In this document: positions 40,974-49,063 of the stretch, in pieces
Layout of the letters: each line of letters opens with the position of its first letter
How positions within the stretch are numbered: position 1 is the stretch's first letter
Assembly: GCF_018918025.1 (NCBI RefSeq)
Contig: NZ_JAHLPT010000004.1
Span: 62,001 to 126,000, forward strand
Reading direction: 5' to 3'
DNA from: Oscillibacter sp. MSJ-31
GTDB lineage: Bacteria > Bacillota > Clostridia > Oscillospirales > Oscillospiraceae
DNA: 64,000 nucleotides
Notes under the pieces: model-generated
Told to the model about the DNA's origin: nothing
What the model saw: the letters and a program-made list of their open reading frames with translations, nothing else
The model's database searches: none
Position numbers and translations under genes: made by a program

Positions 40974-43923
40974 ACGTCATGCTGAACAGCAACGCGGCAA
41001 CTTGCGCTCGGGTGATGGGCTCGGTGGGGTGGATACCGCCGTCGGCGTAGCCGGAGAGCGCGCCGATCGCGCAGAGCGTGTTGATGTGCCCGCGCGCCCA
41101 GTCCGCGATGGCGTCGCTGTCGGTGAAGCTCCACTCCGGCGCGGCGTAGCCCAGCTCAAGGAGACGGCCGAGCATCGTCAGCGCCTCCTGACGGCTGATG
41201 GTCGCGGTGGGGAGGAAGCAGAGCCGGCCGTAGCCGTCGTAGCTGCCCTTCGTTACGCCGAGGGCATACATGGCGCGCACGCCGTCCTTCGCCCAGTCGG
41301 CGATGCTGCCGCTGTCGGCAAAGGGCAGCTCAACGGAGGAGGTGTCCTGCGTGGGCGCGAGCCAGCGGCGGAGCAGCACGGCAAATTCCTGACGGGTGAT
41401 GGGGCTGTCGGGATTGAAATTCCCGAGATCGTCGCCGGTGGTGACGCCGCTCGCCTTCAGGAAGCTCACGGGGGCGTTGGCCCAGTGGCCGTCCGTATCG
41501 GGGAAGGCGGCGGACAGCTCCGACGGGGTGATGCTTATGCCGGCACGGGCGAGGTTGCCGCTCGCGTCGCCGGCGATGACGGCGATGCGGTGCGCCTTGC
41601 CGTCCGCGGCGGGCAGCGCGGCGTGGAGCGCGCCGGTCTGGTGGTCGTAGGTGTAGCTGAGCGCCTTGCCGTCGAGCGTTACGCGCAGCGTGGCGAGCGA
41701 GCCGCCGTCCACGGCGTCAAAGACCTTGCCGGTCAGGGCCGTGCCGTCCTCGGAGAGGGAGACGGTGATCTCCGGCGCAGCGGTATCACTCATGCCCTCA
41801 CGGGCCGCGACGAGCTGATCGAGGTACAGCGTACCGGTCAGAGCCGACGGCAGGCGCAGGGCGAAGCCGGTGACGATCTTCGCCTTGCCCGGGAGGGTAA
41901 AGGCGAGCTGCTGCCAGCCGGTGAAGTCGATCACGGCGGCGTTCGTTTCGCCCGCATCGGTCGTGAGGGCGAGCGTCTCGCGCTGTCCATCGCCGTAGAC
42001 CCAGAGCGTCACGCGGTCATAGCCGGAGGGGACAGAGTAGGTCCGCTCCACGCTCAGAAGGAGCTCCTCCGCAGTCTCGGGGGCGTGCCCGGTGGTATAG
42101 TCCCAACGCGCGGAGGCGGCGCCGAAGCGGACGAAGCTCTTGTCGGTATTTTGGGTAAGGACGGTCTGCTCGCCCTCGAAGCCGTCGAGCAGGACCAGAG
42201 GATCGGAGGTGACGTAAACGGGGATGGTGCGCGTGGTCTCGCCCGCGCGGACGGTCAGGCTGCCGTAGGCGGCATGGCCGGCGGCGGTAAAGACGCCGTT
42301 TTCATCGACCGTGCCGACGCCGCCCTCGGTGGTCCAGATGAAGCAGGAGTTCTGCGCGAGCAGGGAGAGGTGGTTTTGATAGGCCTGTGCGGTCAGCTCG
42401 ACGCTTGCGCCGGGGGAGACGCGCAGCTCGGTGAGCGTGCCGCTCTTGCCGAGACGGATCTCGTCCGGCGTCTCGATCACGCGGAGCTCGGCGGTGGTGT
42501 ACTTGCCGCCGACCTTTGCGCCGACGGTCACGGTGCCGGCGGTTTTCGGCGCGGTCAGGACCGTATTGCCCAGCTCGTCGGTCCGCACGCTGCCGCGGTC
42601 GCTCGCGATGGAGACCTCCTTATCCATGGGAAGGTAGTTCGTGTCGATGGCGGAGGCGCGGAGCAGGACCTGCGCGCCCGCGAGCATGCGGTCGCTCTCC
42701 GTGCGCAGCGCGATGTGGTCGAGCGTGCCGCTCGGCTCATTCGACGCGACAAGGAAGATATGGTTCGTCACGGCGCGCAGGCTGCCCTCGGAGGGGGTGT
42801 TGTAGACGCTGGCATTGCCGTCCTCCGGCAGCGTGACGCACAGAGTCGTCGAGCCGCCGCCGTCCAGGCTCAGCGCGGTCACGCAGCCGAGCTCGATCAT
42901 GCGCTGCGCGACCTGCGTCAGGCTCGCGCCGATGGAGTAGCCCTTCCGGCGGCCGTCGATGGTGTAGAGCACAAGGCTGCCGTCGGCCTTTTGACCGATG
43001 GCGGTGCGCGGCGCGGCGCCGGCCGCAAGCCCCTTACAGACCTCGCCGTTCTCCACGAGCTGGTAGAGCGCGCCGATCATGTAGTCCACGTCGTTCCAGC
43101 CCTCGTCCGCCGCGCGGACGGTGACGGTCAGCGTGTCGCCGACCGCGAGCGCGCGCAGCAGAGCGAGGTTCTCCTCGCCGGAGAGGAGGTTCGCCGTCAG
43201 GACGTATTTGCCCTCGCTCACGGCGGTGTCGGTGGCCTCGGGCAGGATCTCGTCCACGGTGAGCGTCAGCGTTTCGCCGATGCTCAGGCGGCCGTCGACC
43301 GCCGAGCAGACCACGTCATAGCCCGCGGCGTTGGTGCCGGTGGAGCGGCGGGCGTTGAAATCGTAGGTGTAGAGGTAGATGCCGCCGTAGGAGTAGCGCA
43401 CCTGATTGACGGCGGCGAGGGAAAAGGACGTGTTGGCGCTCTCGACCTGCATCGCCAGCGCCGGAGCGCCGAGGATGGCTGTGCCGTCCGCGCGGAAGCC
43501 GACGGCATAGTTGCTCGCGGAGGCGACGCGCAGCACGCCATCGGTCATCACCGTGCCGAGCGGCGCGCCGTTGAGCGTATCGTAGTAGTCGCCGTTGATG
43601 CCCGCGACCACGCGCAGGCCCTGCTCCTCCAGACGCTTGGCGGCGGCGGAAACGGTGCTCGTCGCGGTGGTGTAATCGCCGTAGGTGACGATGGGCGTCA
43701 CGCTCGTGTTCGGCGTGTAGACGACGTAGTTTTCCTGCCGCAGGTCGGAGAAGGTGTTGCTCCAGAACGTGCCCTCGCCGAGCTCGGCGCCGCGGTTGAG
43801 CGTCGTTGAGCGCAGGTCAAGGTCGTCGCCCAGCGCTTCGGAGGCGAGCGCCGTCGGCGCGAGCGTCAGCAGCAGGGTGAGGGATAAGAGAAAGGCGGTG
43901 CATTTGCGGGACAGTGCTTTCAT
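40972..43923 (-). CDS. SLH-anchored phosphodiester glycosidase family protein
   Basis: This 983-aa exported protein has a signal peptide (KCTAFLLSLTLLLTLAPTALAS) and an N-terminal phosphodiester glycosidase domain (NAGPA family). The domain has VAGINGDYYDTLNGAPLG, GAAPRTAIGQKADGSLVLYTIDGR and ALSLDGGGSTTL in the expected order (residues about 80-350). Beta-rich Big/carbohydrate-binding-like regions follow in the middle (about 400-770). Three S-layer homology repeats end the protein (AAFPDTDGHWANAPVSF; LPFADSGSIADWAKDGV; WSFTDSDAIADWARGHI). It is probably attached to secondary wall polymers and acts on a wall glycan; substrate not visible. Promoter at 43998-44026. Confidence 0.9.
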   Translation of the reverse strand: MKALSRKCTAFLLSLTLLLTLAPTALASEALGDDLDLRSTTLNRGAELGEGTFWSNTFSDLRQENYVVYTPNTSVTPIVTYGDYTTATSTVSAAAKRLEEQGLRVVAGINGDYYDTLNGAPLGTVMTDGVLRVASASNYAVGFRADGTAILGAPALAMQVESANTSFSLAAVNQVRYSYGGIYLYTYDFNARRSTGTNAAGYDVVCSAVDGRLSIGETLTLTVDEILPEATDTAVSEGKYVLTANLLSGEENLALLRALAVGDTLTVTVRAADEGWNDVDYMIGALYQLVENGEVCKGLAAGAAPRTAIGQKADGSLVLYTIDGRRKGYSIGASLTQVAQRMIELGCVTALSLDGGGSTTLCVTLPEDGNASVYNTPSEGSLRAVTNHIFLVASNEPSGTLDHIALRTESDRMLAGAQVLLRASAIDTNYLPMDKEVSIASDRGSVRTDELGNTVLTAPKTAGTVTVGAKVGGKYTTAELRVIETPDEIRLGKSGTLTELRVSPGASVELTAQAYQNHLSLLAQNSCFIWTTEGGVGTVDENGVFTAAGHAAYGSLTVRAGETTRTIPVYVTSDPLVLLDGFEGEQTVLTQNTDKSFVRFGAASARWDYTTGHAPETAEELLLSVERTYSVPSGYDRVTLWVYGDGQRETLALTTDAGETNAAVIDFTGWQQLAFTLPGKAKIVTGFALRLPSALTGTLYLDQLVAAREGMSDTAAPEITVSLSEDGTALTGKVFDAVDGGSLATLRVTLDGKALSYTYDHQTGALHAALPAADGKAHRIAVIAGDASGNLARAGISITPSELSAAFPDTDGHWANAPVSFLKASGVTTGDDLGNFNPDSPITRQEFAVLLRRWLAPTQDTSSVELPFADSGSIADWAKDGVRAMYALGVTKGSYDGYGRLCFLPTATISRQEALTMLGRLLELGYAAPEWSFTDSDAIADWARGHINTLCAIGALSGYADGGIHPTEPITRAQVAALLFSMT

Positions 43924-43997
43924 AATGATCTCCTTTTGAAATACGGCACATACCTGTTTTTGCTATGCTTTTGCACAGCGAAAGTTGACATAACGTT

Positions 43998-44026
43998 ACT
44001 ATACCATAACGGCCCTTAAAAGTAAA
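43998..44026 (-). promoter_or_regulatory. SigA promoter for the SLH glycosidase
   Basis: On the minus strand TTTACT and TATAGT are separated by 17 bp, about 75 bp upstream of the start. Confidence 0.65.
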
Positions 44027-44053
44027 GACGAAGAAAGGCGGAAAAAAGTTCCG

Positions 44054-45163
44054 TCAAAGCTCCATTGTTTCCAAAAGATCGACAAGGATGGCGTTGGAGA
44101 CCAGAAAGCCGCGGGGCGTGAGGGTATAAAAGCCGCCGGAAAGATGGGCGAGGCCGTGGGCTTCACAATTCCGGAGAATGCGCCGCGCGGCTTCCGGCAG
44201 CGTATGCGCGGCGACGCCGCGGGTCGTGCGGAGCGCGAGCATGACGCGCTCGGTCTCCCGCTCACGCGCCGAGGGCGCGGAGCGCTCGGAATAGACGGTG
44301 TGTCCCGCAAGGTAGGCGTCGAGATCGCGCGCGAGCGCAAAGCGCTCGCCGCCGAAGTCACTGTGCGCGCCGGGACCGAAGCCGAGGTACTCCGAGAGCG
44401 CCCAGTAGCGGCTGTTGTGGCGGGATTCCCGTCCCGAGCGGCAGAAATTGGAAATTTCATACTGCTCATAGCCATGCTGCGCCAAGAAATCGACGGCGTA
44501 GAGGTACATATCCGCCTGTGCGTCGTCATCGGGCAGCGTGAAGCGCTCGTGCCGCGCGGAGAGCGGCGTGCCCTCCTCGACCTTCAGCCCGTAGCAGGAA
44601 AGATGCTCGGGCGCGAGCGCGAGCGCGGCGTCGAGGTTTGCCTGCCAGCGCGTCATCGTCTGCCCGGGCAGACCGTAGATGAGGTCGAGACTCAAATTGT
44701 CAAAGCCCGCGGCGCGAGCATTCTCCACCGCGCGGACGGTCTGCGCGTGCGTGTGGACGCGCCCGATGCGCCGCAGCTCCGCGTCGTCCGCGGACTGCAT
44801 CCCGAGCGAGAGGCGGTCGAAGCCTGCATCGTGCAGCTGCCGCAGGGCGGAAATATCCTGCGCGCTGTCGGGGTTGGCCTCGAGCGTGATCTCCGCGCCG
44901 GGGGCGACGCGGCAGCTTTGAAAAACCGCGTCCAGAAGGCGGCACAGGCGGTCGGGGCCGAGATAGCTCGGTGTGCCGCCGCCGAAGTAAACGGTGTCTA
45001 CGGTGCAGTCCGCCGTGCGCTCCCGCCACGCGGCGAGCTGCGCGGTCAGCGCGGAGACGTAAGCGTCCATCTGTCCCTCGGCGCGCGGCAGGGAGTAGAA
45101 GTCGCAGTAAATGCACTTCGCCTTGCAGAACGGAATGTGGATGTAAAGCCCAAGTGAGCGCAT
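44054..45163 (-). CDS. hemW: HemW family radical SAM protein
   Basis: This 369-aa protein has the radical SAM cluster motif CKAKCIYCDF near residue 12-20 preceded by LGLYIHIPF, the typical HemW start. It also has VYFGGGTPS, ITLEANPDS, RLSLGMQSAD, SLDLIYGLPGQT and a HemN C-terminal domain. HemW proteins were long listed as coproporphyrinogen III oxidase but act as heme chaperones; the CxxxCxxC-plus-Phe arrangement fits HemW. It is divergent from spoVAC. Confidence 0.92.
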   Translation of the reverse strand: MRSLGLYIHIPFCKAKCIYCDFYSLPRAEGQMDAYVSALTAQLAAWRERTADCTVDTVYFGGGTPSYLGPDRLCRLLDAVFQSCRVAPGAEITLEANPDSAQDISALRQLHDAGFDRLSLGMQSADDAELRRIGRVHTHAQTVRAVENARAAGFDNLSLDLIYGLPGQTMTRWQANLDAALALAPEHLSCYGLKVEEGTPLSARHERFTLPDDDAQADMYLYAVDFLAQHGYEQYEISNFCRSGRESRHNSRYWALSEYLGFGPGAHSDFGGERFALARDLDAYLAGHTVYSERSAPSARERETERVMLALRTTRGVAAHTLPEAARRILRNCEAHGLAHLSGGFYTLTPRGFLVSNAILVDLLETMEL

Positions 45164-45213
45164 GGTATCACCTCGCGTCCATTGTAGCCGATTTTGCGGG
45201 GAAAGGCAACGAT

Positions 45214-45242
45214 GGATAAAAATACTCCCGCTGGAAATGCTA
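45214..45242 (+). promoter_or_regulatory. Possible forespore (SigF/SigG-type) promoter for spoVAC
   Basis: GGATA (45214-45218) and GGAAATGCTA (45233-45242) with a 14-bp spacer resemble forespore promoter elements. A sporulation gene with no vegetative promoter in sight fits; the match is approximate. Confidence 0.35.
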
Positions 45243-45261
45243 TGCCAAAAGGAGTGATCTT

Positions 45262-45699
45262 ATGGATATGTCACCGCAGGAATATCAGGCGTATATCAAG
45301 GAAAGGGCGCCGAAGTCGCCCATCTGGAAGGATACGGCGCTCGCCTTTCTGATCGGCGGCGCGATCTGCGTGCTCGGTCAGCTCATTTTGGACGGCTACA
45401 GGTCCCTCGGGCTCGACAAGACCGACGCGGGTACCGCGACCTCCGTCACGCTCATCTTTTTAGCGGCGCTGACCACGGGGCTGAACCTGTATAATTCCCT
45501 TGCCCGCTTCGCGGGGGCGGGCACGCTCGTGCCGATCACGGGCTTTGCCAACTCCGTCGTCTCGCCCGCCATCGACTTCAAGGCCGAGGGCATCATCACC
45601 GGCATGGCGGCAAAGATGTTCGTCATCGCGGGGCCGGTGATCGTGTTCGGCACGCTCGCGAGCGTGGTGTACGGCGCGGTGCTGATGCTGCTGGGATAG
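45262..45699 (+). CDS. spoVAC: Stage V sporulation protein AC
   Basis: This 145-aa protein has about four membrane helices (LAFLIGGAICVLGQLIL; SVTLIFLAALTTGLNLYNSL; VPITGFANSVVSPAID; MFVIAGPVIVFGTLASVVYGAVLML). It carries the SpoVAC/SpoVAEb hallmarks GGAICxxGQ and PITGFANSVVSPAIDFKAEG. SpoVA proteins form the forespore membrane channel for dipicolinic acid. The usual partners spoVAD and spoVAE are not next to it, which is unusual. The bidirectional hairpin at 45701 follows. Confidence 0.9.
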   Translation: MDMSPQEYQAYIKERAPKSPIWKDTALAFLIGGAICVLGQLILDGYRSLGLDKTDAGTATSVTLIFLAALTTGLNLYNSLARFAGAGTLVPITGFANSVVSPAIDFKAEGIITGMAAKMFVIAGPVIVFGTLASVVYGAVLMLLG

Positions 45700-45700
45700 G

Positions 45701-45726
45701 AAAAAGCGCGGCGGGGCCGCGCTTTT
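45701..45726 (+). terminator. Terminator after spoVAC
   Basis: AAAAGCGCGGC pairs with GCCGCGCTTTT around GGG, followed by CTCTT. Confidence 0.75.
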
Positions 45727-45729
45727 CTC

Positions 45730-45758
45730 TTGCGCCGCGCCGCACGATATTCTATAAT
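45730..45758 (+). promoter_or_regulatory. SigA promoter for the HerA-like ATPase gene
   Basis: TTGCGC (45730-45735) and TATAAT (45753-45758) are separated by 17 bp, about 35 bp upstream of the start. Confidence 0.7.
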
Positions 45759-45792
45759 AGTGTCATCGAATCGAACAACGGAGGATGGCACG

Positions 45793-47454
45793 ATGTACGA
45801 AAACGGGAAGATCTACATGGGACTTGCGGACGGCGCGCGCGTGGAGCTTGCGCTCAATATGTGCAACCGCCACGGCCTGATCGCGGGTGCGAGCGGCACG
45901 GGCAAGACCATCACGATGAAAGTGATGGCCGAAAGCTTTTCCGACGCGGGCGTGCCGGTGTTCCTGTGCGACGTCAAGGGCGACGTCGCGGGCATCTGCG
46001 CCCCCGGCGTGAGCAGCGAGGGCATGGAAAGGCGCATCGACCGCTTCGGTCTGCGCGGCAGCTTTGCCTACAAGGGCTATCCCACGACCTTCTGGGACAT
46101 TTATCAGACCGGCGGCCACGCCGTCCGCGCGACGGTGAGCGACATGGGGCCTGAGCTTTTGTCCCGCATCCTCAGCCTCACGCCCGCGCAGGAGGGCATC
46201 CTGCACATCGTGTTCCGCATCGCGGATGACAAGGGGCTGCTGCTCCTCGATCTCAAGGACCTGCGCGCCATGCTGAACTACGTCAGTGAGCACCGCGCGG
46301 AGTACATGATGACCTACGGCAACATCACGCCGCAGTCCGTCGCGGCGATCCTGCGCGCGCTGCTGCCGATCGAGCAGCAGGGCGGCGACCTCTTCTTCGG
46401 CGAGCCGCCGCTCGACATCTATGACTGGATGCGCACCGACGCGGACGGCCGCGGCATGGTCAACGTGCTCGACTGCGTGAAGCTGGTGCAGAACCCGACG
46501 CTCTACGCGAGCTTCCTTTTGTGGATGCTCTCGGAGCTGTTTGAGAGCCTGCCCGAGGCGGGCGATCTGGAAAAGCCCAAGCTGGTGTTCTTCTTCGACG
46601 AGGCGCACACGCTCTTCCGCGACGCGCCGGCGGTCCTCGTGCAGAAGATCGAGCAGACCGTCAAGCTCATCCGCTCGAAGGGCGTGGGCGTATTCTTCGT
46701 GACGCAGAGCCCGAGCGACATTCCCGACGCGGTGCTCGCGCAGCTCTCCAACCGCGTGCAGCACGCGCTGCGCGCCTATACGCCCGCCGAGCTGAAGGCG
46801 GTGCGCGTCGCGGCGCAGGCGTTCCGCGCCAATCCCGCCTTCCGCGCGGAGGACGCCATCATGGAGCTTGGCGTCGGCGAGGCGCTGACCTCGTTTTTAG
46901 ATGAACAGGGCGTGCCGACCATCGTGCAGCGCACGAAGATCGTCTGCCCGCAGAGCCTCATGGGTGCGCCCGAGCCAATGGCGCGCATGAAGGCCATGCT
47001 GCATGACGGCATGGAGAAGTACGACGACGCGGCGGATAATCTCTCCGCCTACGAGGTGCTGACCGAGCAGGCTGACGCCGCGGCGCTGCAAAAGCAGCGC
47101 GAGGAGGAGCGTCTTGCGCAGGAGAAGGCTGCGGCGGAGGCGGAGAAGCAGCGCGCCAAGGAGGAGGCCGCCGAGGAAAAGCGCCGCCAGAAGTTAGAGG
47201 ACGAGGAGCGCAGGCGCGCGCAGAAGTTAGAGGATGAGGAGCGCCGCCGCGCACAAAAGCTGGAGGACGAGGCGCGCCGGAGGGCGGAGAAGGCCGCCGA
47301 GGCCGAGCAGAAGAAGCTGGAAAAGCAGCGCGAGCGCGAAGCCGCCGCGGCGAAGAAAAAGGCCGAACGGCTCCAGTCCAAGATCGAGACGCAGCTCATC
47401 TCGGCGGGCGGGCAGATCCTCAAGCGCGGGCTTCTGGGCATTTTGAAACGGTAA
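45793..47454 (+). CDS. HerA/DUF853-type ATPase with coiled-coil tail
   Basis: This 553-aa P-loop ATPase belongs to the DUF853 group of HerA-FtsK-like proteins. It has Walker A AGASGTGKTIT near residue 33-43, FLCDVKGDVAGI, KLVFFFDEAHTLFRDAP (Walker B) near residue 275 and FFVTQSPSDIPDAVLAQL. The C-terminal 120 residues are a charged coiled coil that includes three tandem copies of an 11-residue unit close to QKLEDEERRRA. HerA relatives pump DNA, usually with the NurA nuclease, which is not here. Start at 45793 follows CGGAGGATGGCACG. Confidence 0.88.
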   Translation: MYENGKIYMGLADGARVELALNMCNRHGLIAGASGTGKTITMKVMAESFSDAGVPVFLCDVKGDVAGICAPGVSSEGMERRIDRFGLRGSFAYKGYPTTFWDIYQTGGHAVRATVSDMGPELLSRILSLTPAQEGILHIVFRIADDKGLLLLDLKDLRAMLNYVSEHRAEYMMTYGNITPQSVAAILRALLPIEQQGGDLFFGEPPLDIYDWMRTDADGRGMVNVLDCVKLVQNPTLYASFLLWMLSELFESLPEAGDLEKPKLVFFFDEAHTLFRDAPAVLVQKIEQTVKLIRSKGVGVFFVTQSPSDIPDAVLAQLSNRVQHALRAYTPAELKAVRVAAQAFRANPAFRAEDAIMELGVGEALTSFLDEQGVPTIVQRTKIVCPQSLMGAPEPMARMKAMLHDGMEKYDDAADNLSAYEVLTEQADAAALQKQREEERLAQEKAAAEAEKQRAKEEAAEEKRRQKLEDEERRRAQKLEDEERRRAQKLEDEARRRAEKAAEAEQKKLEKQREREAAAAKKKAERLQSKIETQLISAGGQILKRGLLGILKR

Positions 47455-47462
47455 ATAGAGAG

Positions 47463-47490
47463 AAAAGGCGTGCCGGACGGCACGCCTTTC
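47463..47490. terminator. Bidirectional terminator between convergent genes
   Basis: AAAGGCGTGCCG pairs with CGGCACGCCTTT around GA. Confidence 0.78.
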
Positions 47491-47501
47491 CTTTGTGCGG
47501 T

Positions 47502-48695
47502 TTACTTGTTTGCCATGCGGTAGACGGCGAGGATGCCGTCGTAATCGAGCGGGCAGAACTTGCCGACAACGCGGGTGTGAAAGAAGGTGCAGCGCTCGGC
47601 AAGCTCGCGCAGCTGCTCCTCGCTGAGCACGCCGATGCCGAGCTCGGTGAAGGTGGTCGGCATATCAATGGAGCGGAAAAACTCCTCGGTCGTGTCGATG
47701 GCGCGGAGGGCAAGGTCGCGGTCGCTCTCACCGCCCTTGCGGGTAAGGCGCCAAACGGCCTCGCCGTAGTGCGCGAAGCGCGCGGGATCGGTGTCCACCA
47801 CATAGCGCGCCCATTGCGGCCACATGACCGAGAGCGTCGCGCCGTGCGCGGCGTCGAACATACCGGAAAGCTCGTGACCGAACTGGTGCACGGAGAAGTC
47901 CTTCACGCCGCCGAGGCCCGTGAGGTTGTTGTGCGAGAGGGAGCCGGCCCACATGATCTCGCTCATGGCGTCATAATTGTGACTGTCCTGCATGGCGACG
48001 CGGCCCGCGTCGATCACCGTGCGCAGCAGGCCCTCAGCGATCTCGTCGGTCATGCGGTTGGAGGGATGGCCGGGGTTGAAATAGCGCTCAAGCGTGTGCA
48101 TCATGATGTCCACCACGCCGCAGCCGACCTGATAGCGCGGGAGCGTATAGGTCAGCTCGGGGTCCATGATGGCGAAGAGCGGGCGCTGGAGGTCGGTGTT
48201 CAGTCCGCGCTTGAGCGTCGTCTCATCGTTCGTGAGCACGGCGCTGTCGCTCGTCTCGCTGCCGGCGGCGGAGATGGTCAGCACCGCGCCGAGCTTGCTC
48301 GTTTTGGTGAGCGCTGCCTTCTTGCTCCAGAAATCCCAGATGTCCGTTTCGGGGTTGGCGACGCCGTGGGCGATGGCCTTGGACGTGTCCATCACGCTGC
48401 CGCCGCCGACGCCGAGAATGAAGTCCGCGCCGAACGCGAGCGCCTTCTGCACGCCCTCGCGCGCGTGGGACAGGCGCGGGTTGGGCTGCACGCCGCCGAA
48501 GCTCATGTGCTCAAGCCCCGCGTCGGTGAGCGTTTGCTCAATGCGCGCGATAAGCCCGCTCTTCACGGCGCTGTGGCCGCCGTAGACGATAAAGACCTTC
48601 GTGCCGCCGAAGTGCTTGACCGCCTCGCCGACGCGGGCCTCCGCGCCCTTGCCGAAATAGATCTTAGTCGGGCAGTAAAATTCAAATGCCTGCAT
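47502..48695 (-). CDS. Iron-containing alcohol dehydrogenase
   Basis: This 397-aa enzyme is of the BDH/YqdH kind. Visible motifs: ARVGEAVKHFGGTKVFIVYGG (nucleotide binding), FILGVGGGSVMDTSKAIAHG (GGGS phosphate loop), and metal-binding residues in CGVVDIMMHTLERYF and LGGVKDFSVHQFGHELSGMFDAAHGATLSV with three histidines. It reduces aldehydes with NAD(P)H; butanol/1,3-propanediol-type substrates are likely but not fixed. The start at 48695 follows AGGAGGACCC and is preferred over an upstream extension. Confidence 0.9.
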   Translation of the reverse strand: MQAFEFYCPTKIYFGKGAEARVGEAVKHFGGTKVFIVYGGHSAVKSGLIARIEQTLTDAGLEHMSFGGVQPNPRLSHAREGVQKALAFGADFILGVGGGSVMDTSKAIAHGVANPETDIWDFWSKKAALTKTSKLGAVLTISAAGSETSDSAVLTNDETTLKRGLNTDLQRPLFAIMDPELTYTLPRYQVGCGVVDIMMHTLERYFNPGHPSNRMTDEIAEGLLRTVIDAGRVAMQDSHNYDAMSEIMWAGSLSHNNLTGLGGVKDFSVHQFGHELSGMFDAAHGATLSVMWPQWARYVVDTDPARFAHYGEAVWRLTRKGGESDRDLALRAIDTTEEFFRSIDMPTTFTELGIGVLSEEQLRELAERCTFFHTRVVGKFCPLDYDGILAVYRMANK

Positions 48696-48840
48696 GGAAT
48701 GGGTCCTCCTTGCCTGTGTGCGGAATGGAGCGCACACGGATTTTCTGCGCCTATGGTAGCACACCTGCGCGCACATTGCAAGAGGTCGAAGGGGAGAGAA
48801 AAAGCGCATTTTTTGCGTGATTTTGTGTTGACATAATGAA

Positions 48841-48870
48841 TGTGGATAACTCTGTGGAAACTGTGAATAA
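48841..48870 (+). promoter_or_regulatory. Two DnaA-box-like sequences upstream of the GyrB-like gene
   Basis: TGTGGATAA (48841-48849) and TGTGAATAA (48862-48870) match the DnaA box TTATNCACA on the reverse strand. TGTGGAAA between them is a weaker copy. The rest of the 370-bp gap before the GyrB-like gene shows the promoter at 48997 and no gene. Confidence 0.5.
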
Positions 48871-48996
48871 CCCTGATTTTACAAGAAATTTACAGGTTGA
48901 CGCTCGATTATTTTTTGACCGATACAAAAACGATTTGAGAATGCTGCGCGAGTTTTTAACAAGCGCGGAGCGCGGCGCGGGAGCGCATCAAAACAC

Positions 48997-49025
48997 TTGC
49001 TATTGTGGGACGGAGCGGCTATAAT
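48997..49025 (+). promoter_or_regulatory. SigA promoter for the GyrB-like gene
   Basis: TTGCTA (48997-49002) and TATAAT (49020-49025) are separated by 17 bp, 39 bp before the start. Confidence 0.78.
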
Positions 49026-49063
49026 ATACAAGGAATAGTATCCTATGGAAACGGAGAAGACAA

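Noticed and set aside
48841-48870. Chromosomal replication origin
   Set aside because: Only two DnaA-box matches and no AT-rich unwinding region or dnaA gene; more likely promoter-proximal regulation or chance.
48836-49024. A 62-codon plus-strand frame before the GyrB-like gene
   Set aside because: No ribosome site and it overlaps the DnaA boxes and promoter.
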